The notes under the pieces: generated by a model
The model's input: the letters and a program-made list of their open reading frames with translations, nothing else
What the model was told of the DNA's origin: nothing
The model's database searches: none
Part shown: in pieces, positions 28,501 to 36,885 of the stretch
Position numbering within the stretch: position 1 is the first letter of the stretch
How the letters are laid out: each line of letters begins with the position of its first letter
Assembly (NCBI GenBank): GCA_964480725.1
Contig: CAYZQO010000022.1
Span: 1-64,000, forward strand
Direction: 5' to 3'
Length of the DNA: 64,000 nucleotides
Origin: JAFGBI01 sp964480725
Lineage (GTDB): Bacteria; Myxococcota_A; Polyangia; Polyangiales; Polyangiaceae
Translations under genes and position numbers: made by a program

Positions 28501-30137
28501 TTGGTCGCCCTCGGGGGGACGGGATTGCCGACGGTCAGCACAATCTCGCCGTAAGTGTGGTGGTGCCGCTGATCGAGATCCACGACGGCGAGGTAAGAGT
28601 CGGTGAAGTGAGCGAGGTAGCCGAGCGACCGGGGCGCGGACTCGACGTCACCCGACCGGCCCGGGTCGGCGTCTACCACGAAGGCGTGCGGGCCCCGCCC
28701 GGTGGTGACCGTCTTCTCGATCCGCCGCGCCACTGGGTCGTAGATCACGAGGCGCCGCTGGTCGAAGCACAGGACGAAGACGCGGGGGACCAGCCGCCCC
28801 TCCGGGTCAACCGCCGACCCGACCACGACGCGCGAGGCGCCGACGGGGAGCGGAATGCTGTCGTAGAAGATGGGCAAATCGTCGCTTGAGGTGGGGGTGG
28901 CGTCGGGCCGCGTGGCACCGACGAGCAGGCTGTCGGGACTTCGGTTGGAGACGTACACGCCCAGCGGGATCCCGGCGCACTCGCCCAAACAGGCCGGATC
29001 CTCCGCGCAGTTGGCCTCGCAGGCTCGCCGCTGACCGGCGTCGATCGCGATCCCGCGGGAGTCGTAGCCGGTCGCGTTGGCGGTGATGACGACCCCCCCC
29101 GACTGGTCGAGGAAGGGGCGCTGGACGCTGCCGGGCGAGGTCGGATCGACGTCGTCGTAGAAGCGCAGCAGGCGCACCTCCGGACTGTCCCGGAAGGTCG
29201 CCAGGAACCCAGGGCGATAGGCGTAGCCCGTCGCCGCGACCACCGCTGGCTCGGGGATCGCGGCGATCCCGACCACTCGCTGCGGCAACCCCCCGGCGAC
29301 GAACTCGAGCCGGACGGGGTGCTCCCAGTCGTTGACGAACAGCGAGACGCTCCCGTCGGTCTGGTGGGTGACCGCGATGGCCCCGCCGTCAGCGCTCGCG
29401 TCGAGGGCGAACGGCTCCGGCGGCATCCGGAGGTCCCGGGTGTTCTCGGTGTCTGGGTCGTCTCCGGCGCGATAGGCGTCGGCGCACTTGCCCTCGTTAC
29501 GGTCCTGGCCGCAGTAAAGGCGGCTGCCTGCCGCTTGAACGTCGATGGTGTGGAGCGTCGCGTCGCCCCGAACCGGGACGAAGAGCCGCCCCGCAAGGTC
29601 GCCGCCCGCGGCGCCCGCCGGGGCGGCCCGGTACAGGACGTCGGTGGCGAAGGCACCCACCTTCACCGCATCGACCTGCAGCGGCTCCCCGCCGTCCTGG
29701 GGCGACAGGGCGTCGAGGTACTCGCAGCGCCCCGGCTCGAGCCACCGGCTGGCCACCGCGCGCTCGCGGAGTGCTCCGCAGGGGACGCCGGCGTGGGGCC
29801 CCTCGCGGTCCACACACCAGTGGCTCGGCGATCCCCGGTTCTGATCCGTCGGCTCGTCGTCGCAGCGCTGCGCGGTGGGGCAGTCCTCGTCGGTCGCGCA
29901 GCTCTGGGGCACGAGGCCGCGCAACCGCGCGAGATCGAAGGCGTGCACCACGCCACCGTTGTACTGGAGGTCGAAGTCGCTGCTCACCACGAAGAGCCGC
30001 GTCCCGGCGTCGTCGAGCGCGACCCCGACCGGAAAGTAGACGCGACTGAGCGGCGGATCCCGACCCTCCCCCGGCGGGAAACAGGCGGTCGCAGTGAGCA
30101 GGAGCGCGCAGGCGCCCGCGCGACGGGATAAGGTCAT
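28497..30137 (-). CDS. Lipoprotein, propeller-like, unknown function
   Basis: A 546-residue protein; ATG 30137 gives MTLSRRAGACALLLTATACF with a Cys after a signal of normal length. The mature part starts with SRVYFPVGVALDDAGTRLFV and GGVVHAFDLARL, typical of repeat blades of seven-stranded propellers. It holds an internal Cys-rich segment (CATDEDCPTAQRC and CEANCAEDPACLGEC) that resembles disulfide-rich modules common in Myxococcota secreted proteins. No enzymatic motif is seen. It is the first gene of a pair with the 1001-residue lipoprotein, overlapping by four bases. Confidence 0.75.
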   Translation of the reverse strand: MTLSRRAGACALLLTATACFPPGEGRDPPLSRVYFPVGVALDDAGTRLFVVSSDFDLQYNGGVVHAFDLARLRGLVPQSCATDEDCPTAQRCDDEPTDQNRGSPSHWCVDREGPHAGVPCGALRERAVASRWLEPGRCEYLDALSPQDGGEPLQVDAVKVGAFATDVLYRAAPAGAAGGDLAGRLFVPVRGDATLHTIDVQAAGSRLYCGQDRNEGKCADAYRAGDDPDTENTRDLRMPPEPFALDASADGGAIAVTHQTDGSVSLFVNDWEHPVRLEFVAGGLPQRVVGIAAIPEPAVVAATGYAYRPGFLATFRDSPEVRLLRFYDDVDPTSPGSVQRPFLDQSGGVVITANATGYDSRGIAIDAGQRRACEANCAEDPACLGECAGIPLGVYVSNRSPDSLLVGATRPDATPTSSDDLPIFYDSIPLPVGASRVVVGSAVDPEGRLVPRVFVLCFDQRRLVIYDPVARRIEKTVTTGRGPHAFVVDADPGRSGDVESAPRSLGYLAHFTDSYLAVVDLDQRHHHTYGEIVLTVGNPVPPRATK

Positions 30138-30291
30138 CGGCGGCGCAGCCTACATCACGCCCGGAGGTCGTGCACCCGCCCCGGTGCGCCCAAGGTCGTG
30201 CCGCCGCACGAGCCCGCCGGGACGCTCATTCGCCCTGCCGAACGCCACGCACGGCTCGCGGGCCGCTGCGAAAAATGAGCTCCGACCAACC

Positions 30292-30471
30292 TCAGCCGAG
30301 GTCCAGGATGACCACGCCACGCTCCACCGTCTCTGGCTCGACGGGAGCATCGGGGGCAGGCCGATAGATGTCCTCCGGGAGCTCGAGCCGCGGCTGCTCG
30401 CGTTCCTCGCGCTGGCGGCGAGCTTCCTCTTCGCGCCTCCGGATCTGCTCGATGATGAATGGCGGCAACAT
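30292..30471 (-). CDS. Small charged protein, 59 residues, conserved-looking
   Basis: The frame from ATG 30471 codes for 59 residues that begin MLPPFIIEQIRRREEEARR, continue with a Glu/Arg-rich amphipathic helix, and end with EDIYRPAP and VERGVVILDLG. The MLPPFIIEQIRRRE start is a pattern I associate with small conserved hypothetical proteins in Deltaproteobacteria and others, often with a Pro-rich tail. The wholly coherent sequence, the good start and a well-placed promoter (30518-30545) support a real gene although it is short. The function is unknown; the charged helix suggests it binds a partner. Confidence 0.7.
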   Translation of the reverse strand: MLPPFIIEQIRRREEEARRQREEREQPRLELPEDIYRPAPDAPVEPETVERGVVILDLG

Positions 30472-30517
30472 CCGGAACCTCCCGACAGGACCAAGCAGTA
30501 ACCAAGCTCTACCAGGT

Positions 30518-30545
30518 ACTTTAACTACCCCCCCGAACGGGTCAA
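30518..30545 (-). promoter_or_regulatory. Possible sigma-70 promoter of the small gene
   Basis: On the minus strand TTGACC (30540-30545) and TAAAGT (30518-30523) are 16 bases apart, about 45 bp upstream of the ATG at 30471. It sits in an AT-richer pocket within GC-rich surroundings. Confidence 0.45.
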
Positions 30546-30693
30546 GTTTGGCCGCAGCACTTTTTGTGCCAGCACGACCAGTGAACGGTCCCGGTGAGAC
30601 GTCCCGACACGCCGATCCGATGCAGAGACTTCGCGCGCCCGCGCGGAGCGGCGCGGAGGATCCCCGTGGCGGGGTCGTGGTAGCGTCGGCGCG

Positions 30694-32043
30694 GTGTGGC
30701 GCAGGAGGCGAAGCCGTGATCGCGAGGCGCGAAGGGCGTCCGTCGTCGCCGCGCTCCTCGCCTCGTCCGCGACCTCTGCAGCCCAGGGCGCCTTCGAGGC
30801 CCACGACCGTGGCTGGGAGGGCACGAGCGAGTTCGTCGCGCTCGCGGAGGAGCGCCTCGGAGCGGGACGGGTCCGAGCCACGAACGTGCTCGACTGGCGC
30901 GACCTCGAGCCCCGAGACGGAGTGATCGTGCTGCACCCGCTCGACGACGTCGACTTCGTCGAGGCGTCGAGCTTCCTCCGCGCGGGCGGGCGGCTCGCGG
31001 TGCTCGACGACCACGGCCGCGGCACGGTCTTGCTCGAGCATTTCCGGATTCGGCGCGTTCCCGCGCCGAAGACCCCCCGCCGGGCGCTGCGGGCGGACCC
31101 GGATCTGGGGCTCGCGTTCCCGAGCGTGCAGTTGATCGCCGGCCATGAGCAGGGACGCCACCCGATCGTGGCCGACGTGGAGGAACTGGTCACGAACCAC
31201 CCGACCGGGCTCGAGCACCCCGACCTCACCCCCGTCCTGGCGATTCCCGCCATCGACGAGCCGGAGGTGACGCTCGCGATCACCGGGATCATCGCCGAGC
31301 GGGGACGGCTCTTCGCGATGGGTGACCCCTCGGTGTTGATCAACCTGATGTTGCGCTACCCCGGCAACCGCGCCTTCGCATCCGGCTTGGTCGACTACCT
31401 GGTGGAGGACGACGCCTGGGGCGCCCGCGGGGGACGGCTCTTCCTGCTGACCAATGGGTTCGACCAGCGACGGACCCGGGGCCACGCAGCAAACCTGGTG
31501 CGGGACCTCGACGATCGGCTCGGTGCGCTCCGGGAGCGGCTGGGGCGAGCGCACGAGGAGGGGCTGCCGGGCGGGGTCGCGGTGCTGTTGGCGATCCTGG
31601 CCGCGGTTGGCACCATCGGGTGGGTGATGGGTGCGGCAACCCGGCCGTACCGCCAGACGCCCCCCCGCTTCGCCCGGGCCCCGACCCTGGTCGCGCAGGG
31701 TGGAGCCGCGGGCCGGGTAGCGCTCCTCGCGGCGCCGACCACGCACCGGGCGCTCGTGCTGCTCGAGCTCGCGAACGCCCTGCAGGAGCGCCTCGGGCTG
31801 ATGCTCGGGCTGTCACCGCCGTTCGGCTGGAGCGAGGTCCTGTCGGAGATCGATCGACAAAGGGCGCTCGGTCAGCGATCGTCGGCGTTGCTCCGCCAAG
31901 AGGTCGAGCAGATCCGGGCCCTCGAGTCGGCGATCGCTGCTTCCCGACCGACTCGAGCCACGGCCGATAGGGTCCACCGCATGCGCGCCACCATCGAATC
32001 GATCCTTTCCGAGGTCGCCGAGCCAAGGGGGGGCACCGCGTGA
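30694..32043 (+). CDS. DUF4350-type membrane protein
   Basis: A 449-residue protein. A signal-like N-terminus (about 10-30, SVVAALLASSATSAAQG) precedes a domain with FVALAEERLG and the phrase DGVIVLHPLDDVDFVEASSFLRAGGRLAVL (non-contiguous parts quoted), the DUF4350 pattern of an extracytoplasmic Rossmann-like fold. A membrane segment follows at about 290-313, then a cytoplasmic helical tail. Its stop overlaps the MoxR start (GTGA), and DUF4350 proteins commonly sit in MoxR/DUF58 operons in Actinobacteria and Myxococcota. The function is unknown; it is probably part of an envelope or chaperone complex with the MoxR ATPase. Confidence 0.75.
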   Translation: MWRRRRSRDREARRASVVAALLASSATSAAQGAFEAHDRGWEGTSEFVALAEERLGAGRVRATNVLDWRDLEPRDGVIVLHPLDDVDFVEASSFLRAGGRLAVLDDHGRGTVLLEHFRIRRVPAPKTPRRALRADPDLGLAFPSVQLIAGHEQGRHPIVADVEELVTNHPTGLEHPDLTPVLAIPAIDEPEVTLAITGIIAERGRLFAMGDPSVLINLMLRYPGNRAFASGLVDYLVEDDAWGARGGRLFLLTNGFDQRRTRGHAANLVRDLDDRLGALRERLGRAHEEGLPGGVAVLLAILAAVGTIGWVMGAATRPYRQTPPRFARAPTLVAQGGAAGRVALLAAPTTHRALVLLELANALQERLGLMLGLSPPFGWSEVLSEIDRQRALGQRSSALLRQEVEQIRALESAIAASRPTRATADRVHRMRATIESILSEVAEPRGGTA

Positions 32044-33011
32044 CCCAGGCCTTGAGCATGAGCGAGCTGGAGACGGCGCGCGAACGGCTGGCCGAGGTCC
32101 GGCGCACCGTCAGCGTCGTCTACATCGGGGACTCCGGCGCCATCGATCTGATGCTGGTGGCGCTGCTGGCGCGCGGCCACGTCCTGCTGGAGGGCGTCCC
32201 GGGCATCGCCAAGACCACGCTCGTGAAGGCCTTCGCCACGACGCTCGGCTGTGCCGTCCGCCGGATCCAGTTCACCCCCGACCTGCTCCCCGCGGACATC
32301 ACCGGCACCTATGTCCTGAGCCCCCGCGATGGCTCCTTCTCCCTCCGCGCCGGACCGGTCTTCGCCAACGTCGTGCTCGCCGACGAGATCAACCGCGCGC
32401 CGGCCAAGACCCAGTCCGCACTGCTCGAGGCGATGCAGGAGCGCCAGGTCACCATCGAGGGGGACCGCTTCGAGTTGCCCGACCCGTTCTTCGTCCTGGC
32501 CACCCAGAACCCGATCGACCTCGAGGGGACCTACCCGCTGCCCGAGGCGCAGATCGACCGGTTCCTGGTGCGCATCCTGATGGGGTACCCGAACGCACGA
32601 GAGGAGGTCGCGATGCTCCGAACCCACGCCGTCGCCGCCCCGGAGCCGCGGGCGGTCCTCTCCCCGCAAGACGCCCTCCACCTACAGTCCGTGTCCGCGC
32701 GCATCCACGTCGAGGATGACCTCTACGACTACGTGGTCCACCTGACCGCCTTCACCCGCACCCACCCGCGGGTCGTGCTCGGGGCCTCACCGCGCGCCGC
32801 TCTCGCGCTCCTCCGCGCGGCGAAGGCGCAGGCGACGCTAGCGGGGCGGCCGTTCGTGACCCCAGACGACGTCCGGACCGTGGCGGGGCCGGTGCTGGCG
32901 CACCGTCTCGTCCTGCTCCCCGAGCACGAGGGCGACGCCCGGGCGCGACAGTCGGTGGTGGACGAGGCCCTGCAGAAGGTAGGATACCGCCGCGCGGTGC
33001 GCCCGGTCTGA
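32040..33011 (+). CDS. MoxR-family AAA+ ATPase
   Basis: A 323-residue AAA+ protein. Walker A is GVPGIAKTT (52-60), Walker B is VVLADEINRAP (111-121), sensor 1 lies in LATQNPID, and LPEAQIDRF forms the sensor 2/finger region; these are MoxR-specific. MoxR ATPases act as chaperones that insert or activate metal- or envelope-associated partners, often with VWA or DUF58 proteins. The start GTG 32040 overlaps the DUF4350 stop by four bases, so both are translated together. The expected partner, the DUF58 protein, lies 3.9 kb downstream on the same strand, past three other genes. Confidence 0.92.
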   Translation: MTQALSMSELETARERLAEVRRTVSVVYIGDSGAIDLMLVALLARGHVLLEGVPGIAKTTLVKAFATTLGCAVRRIQFTPDLLPADITGTYVLSPRDGSFSLRAGPVFANVVLADEINRAPAKTQSALLEAMQERQVTIEGDRFELPDPFFVLATQNPIDLEGTYPLPEAQIDRFLVRILMGYPNAREEVAMLRTHAVAAPEPRAVLSPQDALHLQSVSARIHVEDDLYDYVVHLTAFTRTHPRVVLGASPRAALALLRAAKAQATLAGRPFVTPDDVRTVAGPVLAHRLVLLPEHEGDARARQSVVDEALQKVGYRRAVRPV

Positions 33012-33123
33012 GCGATCGGGCCTCCCCCGCCGAGCACGGCCCCTGAGCAGTCCCGGCGCGAGCGCCCGACGCGGGCGCCCGATCCGCGCCGACCCGTTTC
33101 TGGCCCAGAGAGAGCTCCTCACC

Positions 33124-34341
33124 ATGGCGATCATCCACCCCTTCACCGCCCTCCGCCCACCGCCCGAGCATGCCGCCGAGGTCGCGGCGCCTCCCTACGA
33201 CGTCATCGATTCGCGCGAGGCTCGCACCCTGGCGACGGGGAAGCCCCGCAGCTACCTGCACGTCTCGCGCCCCGAGATCGATCTGCCCGAGGGCACGGAC
33301 GAGCACGGCGACGCGGTGTACGCCCGCGGCACGGAGAACTTGCGCCGCGCCATGGCTGAGCGCTCGCTGGTCCGGGATCCCAAGCCCAGTTTATACGTCT
33401 ACACACAGGTGATGGGGTCACACCGGCAGAGTGGCATCGTCGCCTGCGCCTCCGTCGCCGACTACGACGCGGACGTGATCAAGAAGCACGAGAAGACGCG
33501 GCAAGACAAGGAGGACGACCGGACGCGCCACATCCACGAGCTCGGCGCCCACGACGAGCCCGTGTTCCTGACCTACCGGGCCGAGCCGCGGATCGACGCC
33601 ATCGTGACCGAGATCCAGACGGCGCCACCGGACGTCGATCTGGTGACGGACGACGGCATCGGGCACACCCTGTGGGTCGCGCCGGCCGTCGTCACCGCCG
33701 CGCTGGTCGCCGAGTTCGGCGCCGTGAGCCCGCTGTACGTGGCGGACGGGCACCACCGGAGCGCCGCGGCGTCCCGGGTCCACGCGCTCCGCCGTGGCCA
33801 GCCCGGGGAGCACGACCGCTTCATGGCGGTGATCTTCCCGCACAACCAGATGCAGATCCTGCCCTACAACCGCGTCGTGCGAGATCTCGCCGGTCGCTCG
33901 CCCGACGCGTTGCTCGCCGCGCTCGCCGAGCGCTTCGACGTCACGCCGGCGGCGGCCCCGGCCCCGGCGGCAGCGCTCACGTTCGGCGCTTACCTCGGCG
34001 GCGGTCGGTGGGTGACCCTCCGCGTCCGGCCCGGGACCTACCCCGCCGAAGATCCGGTCGCTAGCCTCGACGCGTCCATCTGCCAGGACCAGCTGCTCGG
34101 GCCGATCTTCGGGGTCACCGATCCGCGCCGAGACCGGCACGTGGACTTCGTGGGGGGTATCCGCGGAGCGCGCGAGCTCGAGCGCCGCGTCGACGAGGGC
34201 GGTTGGTCGCTCGCGCTGCACCTGTACCCCACCAGCATCGAGCAGCTGATGGCCGTGAGCGACGCGGGCCTGCTGATGCCGCCCAAGAGCACTTGGTTCG
34301 AGCCCAAGCTCCGCAGTGGCCTGTTCGTCCACACCTTCTGA
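33124..34341 (+). CDS. DUF1015-family protein
   Basis: A 405-residue protein of the DUF1015 family, recognised from the start IHPFTALRPPPEHAAEVAAPPYDVID, the middle KHEKTRQDKEDDRTRHI and YVADGHHRSAAAS, and the end MPPKSTWFEPKLRSGLF (fragments quoted separately). The HHR-type motif suggests an active or binding site, but no reaction is established to my knowledge. In other Deltaproteobacteria the gene is often next to serA/serC; neither is present here. The ATG 33124 has an AGAGAG ribosome site. It converges with the outer-membrane protein gene, with 6 bp between. Confidence 0.88.
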   Translation: MAIIHPFTALRPPPEHAAEVAAPPYDVIDSREARTLATGKPRSYLHVSRPEIDLPEGTDEHGDAVYARGTENLRRAMAERSLVRDPKPSLYVYTQVMGSHRQSGIVACASVADYDADVIKKHEKTRQDKEDDRTRHIHELGAHDEPVFLTYRAEPRIDAIVTEIQTAPPDVDLVTDDGIGHTLWVAPAVVTAALVAEFGAVSPLYVADGHHRSAAASRVHALRRGQPGEHDRFMAVIFPHNQMQILPYNRVVRDLAGRSPDALLAALAERFDVTPAAAPAPAAALTFGAYLGGGRWVTLRVRPGTYPAEDPVASLDASICQDQLLGPIFGVTDPRRDRHVDFVGGIRGARELERRVDEGGWSLALHLYPTSIEQLMAVSDAGLLMPPKSTWFEPKLRSGLFVHTF

Positions 34342-34347
34342 GCCCGG

Positions 34348-36126
34348 TCACGGAACCACGGCCGCCGGGATCCGACTGCGCTGAACGCGCGGGGTCGGTA
34401 CCGCCTGGTAGAAGCCCATGAAGAGGCCCCAGGGCGGGTCGACGCCGCCGGGGCCGCGATCGAGCGGCAGTCCGACGTCGAGCCGGAACACCGAGCGGTC
34501 GAACATGGGCAGGAGCACCCGCGCGCCGCCGCCAACGCTCGCCCGGGGCGCCAGCTCAGCGAGCCGCTCGGGCGCGTCACCGACATCCAAGAACGCGGCG
34601 CCCCCGAGCTCGATGCCCCAGAACCCCACCGAGGTCGTCCTGAGCTCCAGCGTGGTCGCGGCCACGGTCGCGCCCCGCAGCCGCCCGATGGGGTACCCGC
34701 GCAGGCGGTTCTCCCCGCCGAGCACGATCCGCTCGTGGTGGTAGTCGCGAGGGCGGTCGATGAGCGTCGTGTCGTAGACCACCCTCCCCCAGCCGAGCCG
34801 CGGCGTGACCAGGTGCAGCCCCGCCTCGACGACCGCGTCCGAATCCCGCTCGCCAGCGAGCTCCAGCACGGCCGCCGCCCGCGCACGGGCGAAGCCGTCC
34901 CCCAGCCGCGCGGTGTAGCCCACGGCCGCAGCGAGGCCGAGCATCGTGCGCGTCGAGCCCAGCGCCGCGCTCGCCGGGAACAGCTGGAGCGACAGGTCGT
35001 GGCCGAGCGCGACGTCCTCCTGCAGGGCCAGGGTGTCGACGTCGAGGGTGCGCAAGAAGCGGGTGGAGTGGGCGCGGAGCCCCAGGACCGGTCCGAGGCG
35101 CTGGTGACTCGGCGGGAGCTCCCGGCGGCGAAGCTCGTCGAGCACGGCGAGGTCGCCGGCCACGCCCGCCGGCAGCGCGTGCTCGGCCCGGAGCGCCTCC
35201 ATCCCGGCGCCGAGATCGAGCTTGCTCCGCCGCCCGAACGATCGGATCGCCTCGTACCGTGCGAAGTACACGCCGCGCTCCCACTCGAGCGGGAGCGCGT
35301 CGTCCGCCGCCGTGACGTCGGCGTCGAAGGTGCGCGGCGACCCGCCAAGGTAGATCTCCTCCACGTCGCGGCGCCACCCGACGAACGCGTCGTAGGCCCA
35401 CCGCGTCTCCAGGGAGTAGAGATCCTGGCCGTACCAAAGGTTGCCGAACGAGCCCTCCGGTTCACCCGTATCGCGGTCGAACACGAGCTGCGCACCGGCC
35501 AGCGCGAACTGGCGGCTCCCGGCGACCCGCGGATCGACGTAGCGCACCCCGTACCAGAAGCTACCGGGATCGAAGCCCCCGCGCAGGGACGCGGTCTTGA
35601 GGTGGCCCGCCAGGTTGATCTCGTCGACGGCGAGGTGGCTCGAGAGGAAGCCCTCGCGGGTGAGCTCCGGATCCCAGGCGGCGCGCAGGCTCCAGACGTC
35701 CTTGGTCACCACCGCGAGCCGGACGCGGTCCGGCGCCGACCCGCGGAGCGGCACCACCAGCACCAGCGAGAGCTGGTAGATCGCGCGCAGGTTGCGCTCC
35801 GACTCGGCGGCGAGCGCCGCGCTGAAGGGCCTCCCGACGCCGAGCAGGATCTCCCGAGCCACGAGCCGCTCGCGGGTCGTCGCGTGCAGCCAGTTCAAGA
35901 AGTCGGGGATGGGATCGCGACGGTCGAACACCTCGACACGGTGGACCTCGATCGACTCCACCCATTTCCCGTCCGGCGCCGGGTCCCGCGCCGCCCCCGC
36001 CCGCGCCTCGACCTCGGCGAGCACGCTCTCCTCGTAACTCGAGAGCTCACGCTCCGCGCGGCTCGCGCTCACGGTGAGGACGAGGGCGACCGCCAACCGA
36101 GAGCCAATGCGGTGGATCGCGCGCAT
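34348..36126 (-). CDS. Omp85/BamA-superfamily outer-membrane protein
   Basis: A 592-residue protein from ATG 36126 with a signal peptide (LAVALVLTVSASRA). Residues about 50-150 look like a POTRA domain (VESIEVHRVEVF, then RLVAREILLGVGRPFS and NLRAIYQLSLVLVVPL). The C-terminal half alternates beta-strands with aromatic-rich turns (DAFVGWRR, RYEAIRSFGR, GGENRLRGYPIG) ending in FMGFYQAV; the GGENRLRGYPIG segment resembles the VRGY/F-type loop of Omp85 proteins. A short non-beta tail (RVQRSRIPAAVVP) follows the last strand, which is unusual. It is much smaller than BamA, with at most one or two POTRA domains, so it is likely a TamA- or surface-antigen-like member. Confidence 0.8.
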   Translation of the reverse strand: MRAIHRIGSRLAVALVLTVSASRAERELSSYEESVLAEVEARAGAARDPAPDGKWVESIEVHRVEVFDRRDPIPDFLNWLHATTRERLVAREILLGVGRPFSAALAAESERNLRAIYQLSLVLVVPLRGSAPDRVRLAVVTKDVWSLRAAWDPELTREGFLSSHLAVDEINLAGHLKTASLRGGFDPGSFWYGVRYVDPRVAGSRQFALAGAQLVFDRDTGEPEGSFGNLWYGQDLYSLETRWAYDAFVGWRRDVEEIYLGGSPRTFDADVTAADDALPLEWERGVYFARYEAIRSFGRRSKLDLGAGMEALRAEHALPAGVAGDLAVLDELRRRELPPSHQRLGPVLGLRAHSTRFLRTLDVDTLALQEDVALGHDLSLQLFPASAALGSTRTMLGLAAAVGYTARLGDGFARARAAAVLELAGERDSDAVVEAGLHLVTPRLGWGRVVYDTTLIDRPRDYHHERIVLGGENRLRGYPIGRLRGATVAATTLELRTTSVGFWGIELGGAAFLDVGDAPERLAELAPRASVGGGARVLLPMFDRSVFRLDVGLPLDRGPGGVDPPWGLFMGFYQAVPTPRVQRSRIPAAVVP

Positions 36127-36248
36127 CCCCCGTCGGTAGGCACGGCAGCGAGAGCGGCTCAAGTCGTTTCGGTGCCACCGGCCCCGGCGCCCCGGCGCGA
36201 GCGGCTCGATCCCACCGGGAGAGCGTGTACCATGCGCCCTGGAACGCC

Positions 36249-36878
36249 GTGATCCGCCCCGCCACCGCCGTCGCCATCGCGAGCCTGAGCGGCGCCTTGC
36301 TCGGCGCGCTGACCGCCGCCCTCGTCGTCCCGCTGGCCACCGAGCGGCCGAGCAAGGGGGGCGGGGCCGACGCCGCTCCCGCAATCGGCGTGGCAGAGCC
36401 GACCGGATCCGTCGCGCGGAGCGCCGCACCGAGGAGCCCCACCGCGCCGACGGCGACGGCGGAGCCCGAGTCGAGCGCCGCCGCGCCGGCGTCGGCGCTC
36501 GTGGCCGCCCCCGACGATTGGCTCGAGGGTCAGGTCCCGACGACGCCCGCCGAGTTGGAAGCGGCGACCCAGCGCTGCGCCCGCGGCGTCGCCGTCGAGT
36601 GCCTGCGGGCGGGCAACGCCTACGAGGCGGGCAGTGGCGTCCCCGCCGACGCGCGCCGCGCCCAGCTGCACCGGAGCGCAGGGGCGCGCCTCCATGAGCA
36701 GGGCTGCCGCCGCCGTGATCCCGAGGCGTGCCACGCGCTCGCCGCCCTTTACTCCCTCGGACGCGGCGTCCCGAAGAGCCCGAAGACCGCCGCCGCCTAC
36801 CGAGGGCTGGCTCGCGATCTCTGCCAGGTCGCCCCGACGCCAGCCTGCGCGTGGCTCGGCGACGAGAACCAGGAGTGA
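36249..36878 (+). CDS. Sel1-like repeat membrane protein
   Basis: About 209 residues from GTG 36249 (IRPATAVAIASL...); GTG 36225 is an alternative. A membrane anchor (about 4-27) is followed by an Ala/Pro/Ser linker and two to three Sel1-like repeats with Cys pairs (CARGVAVECLRAGNAYEAG, then CRRRDPEACHALAALYSLG, and CQVAPTPACAWLG). Each repeat carries two Cys, suggesting disulfides in the periplasm. Such proteins usually serve as adaptor or stress-signalling scaffolds. It is followed after 7 bp by the DUF58 gene, so the two are likely in one transcript. Confidence 0.75.
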   Translation: MIRPATAVAIASLSGALLGALTAALVVPLATERPSKGGGADAAPAIGVAEPTGSVARSAAPRSPTAPTATAEPESSAAAPASALVAAPDDWLEGQVPTTPAELEAATQRCARGVAVECLRAGNAYEAGSGVPADARRAQLHRSAGARLHEQGCRRRDPEACHALAALYSLGRGVPKSPKTAAAYRGLARDLCQVAPTPACAWLGDENQE

Positions 36879-36885
36879 CCCGATC

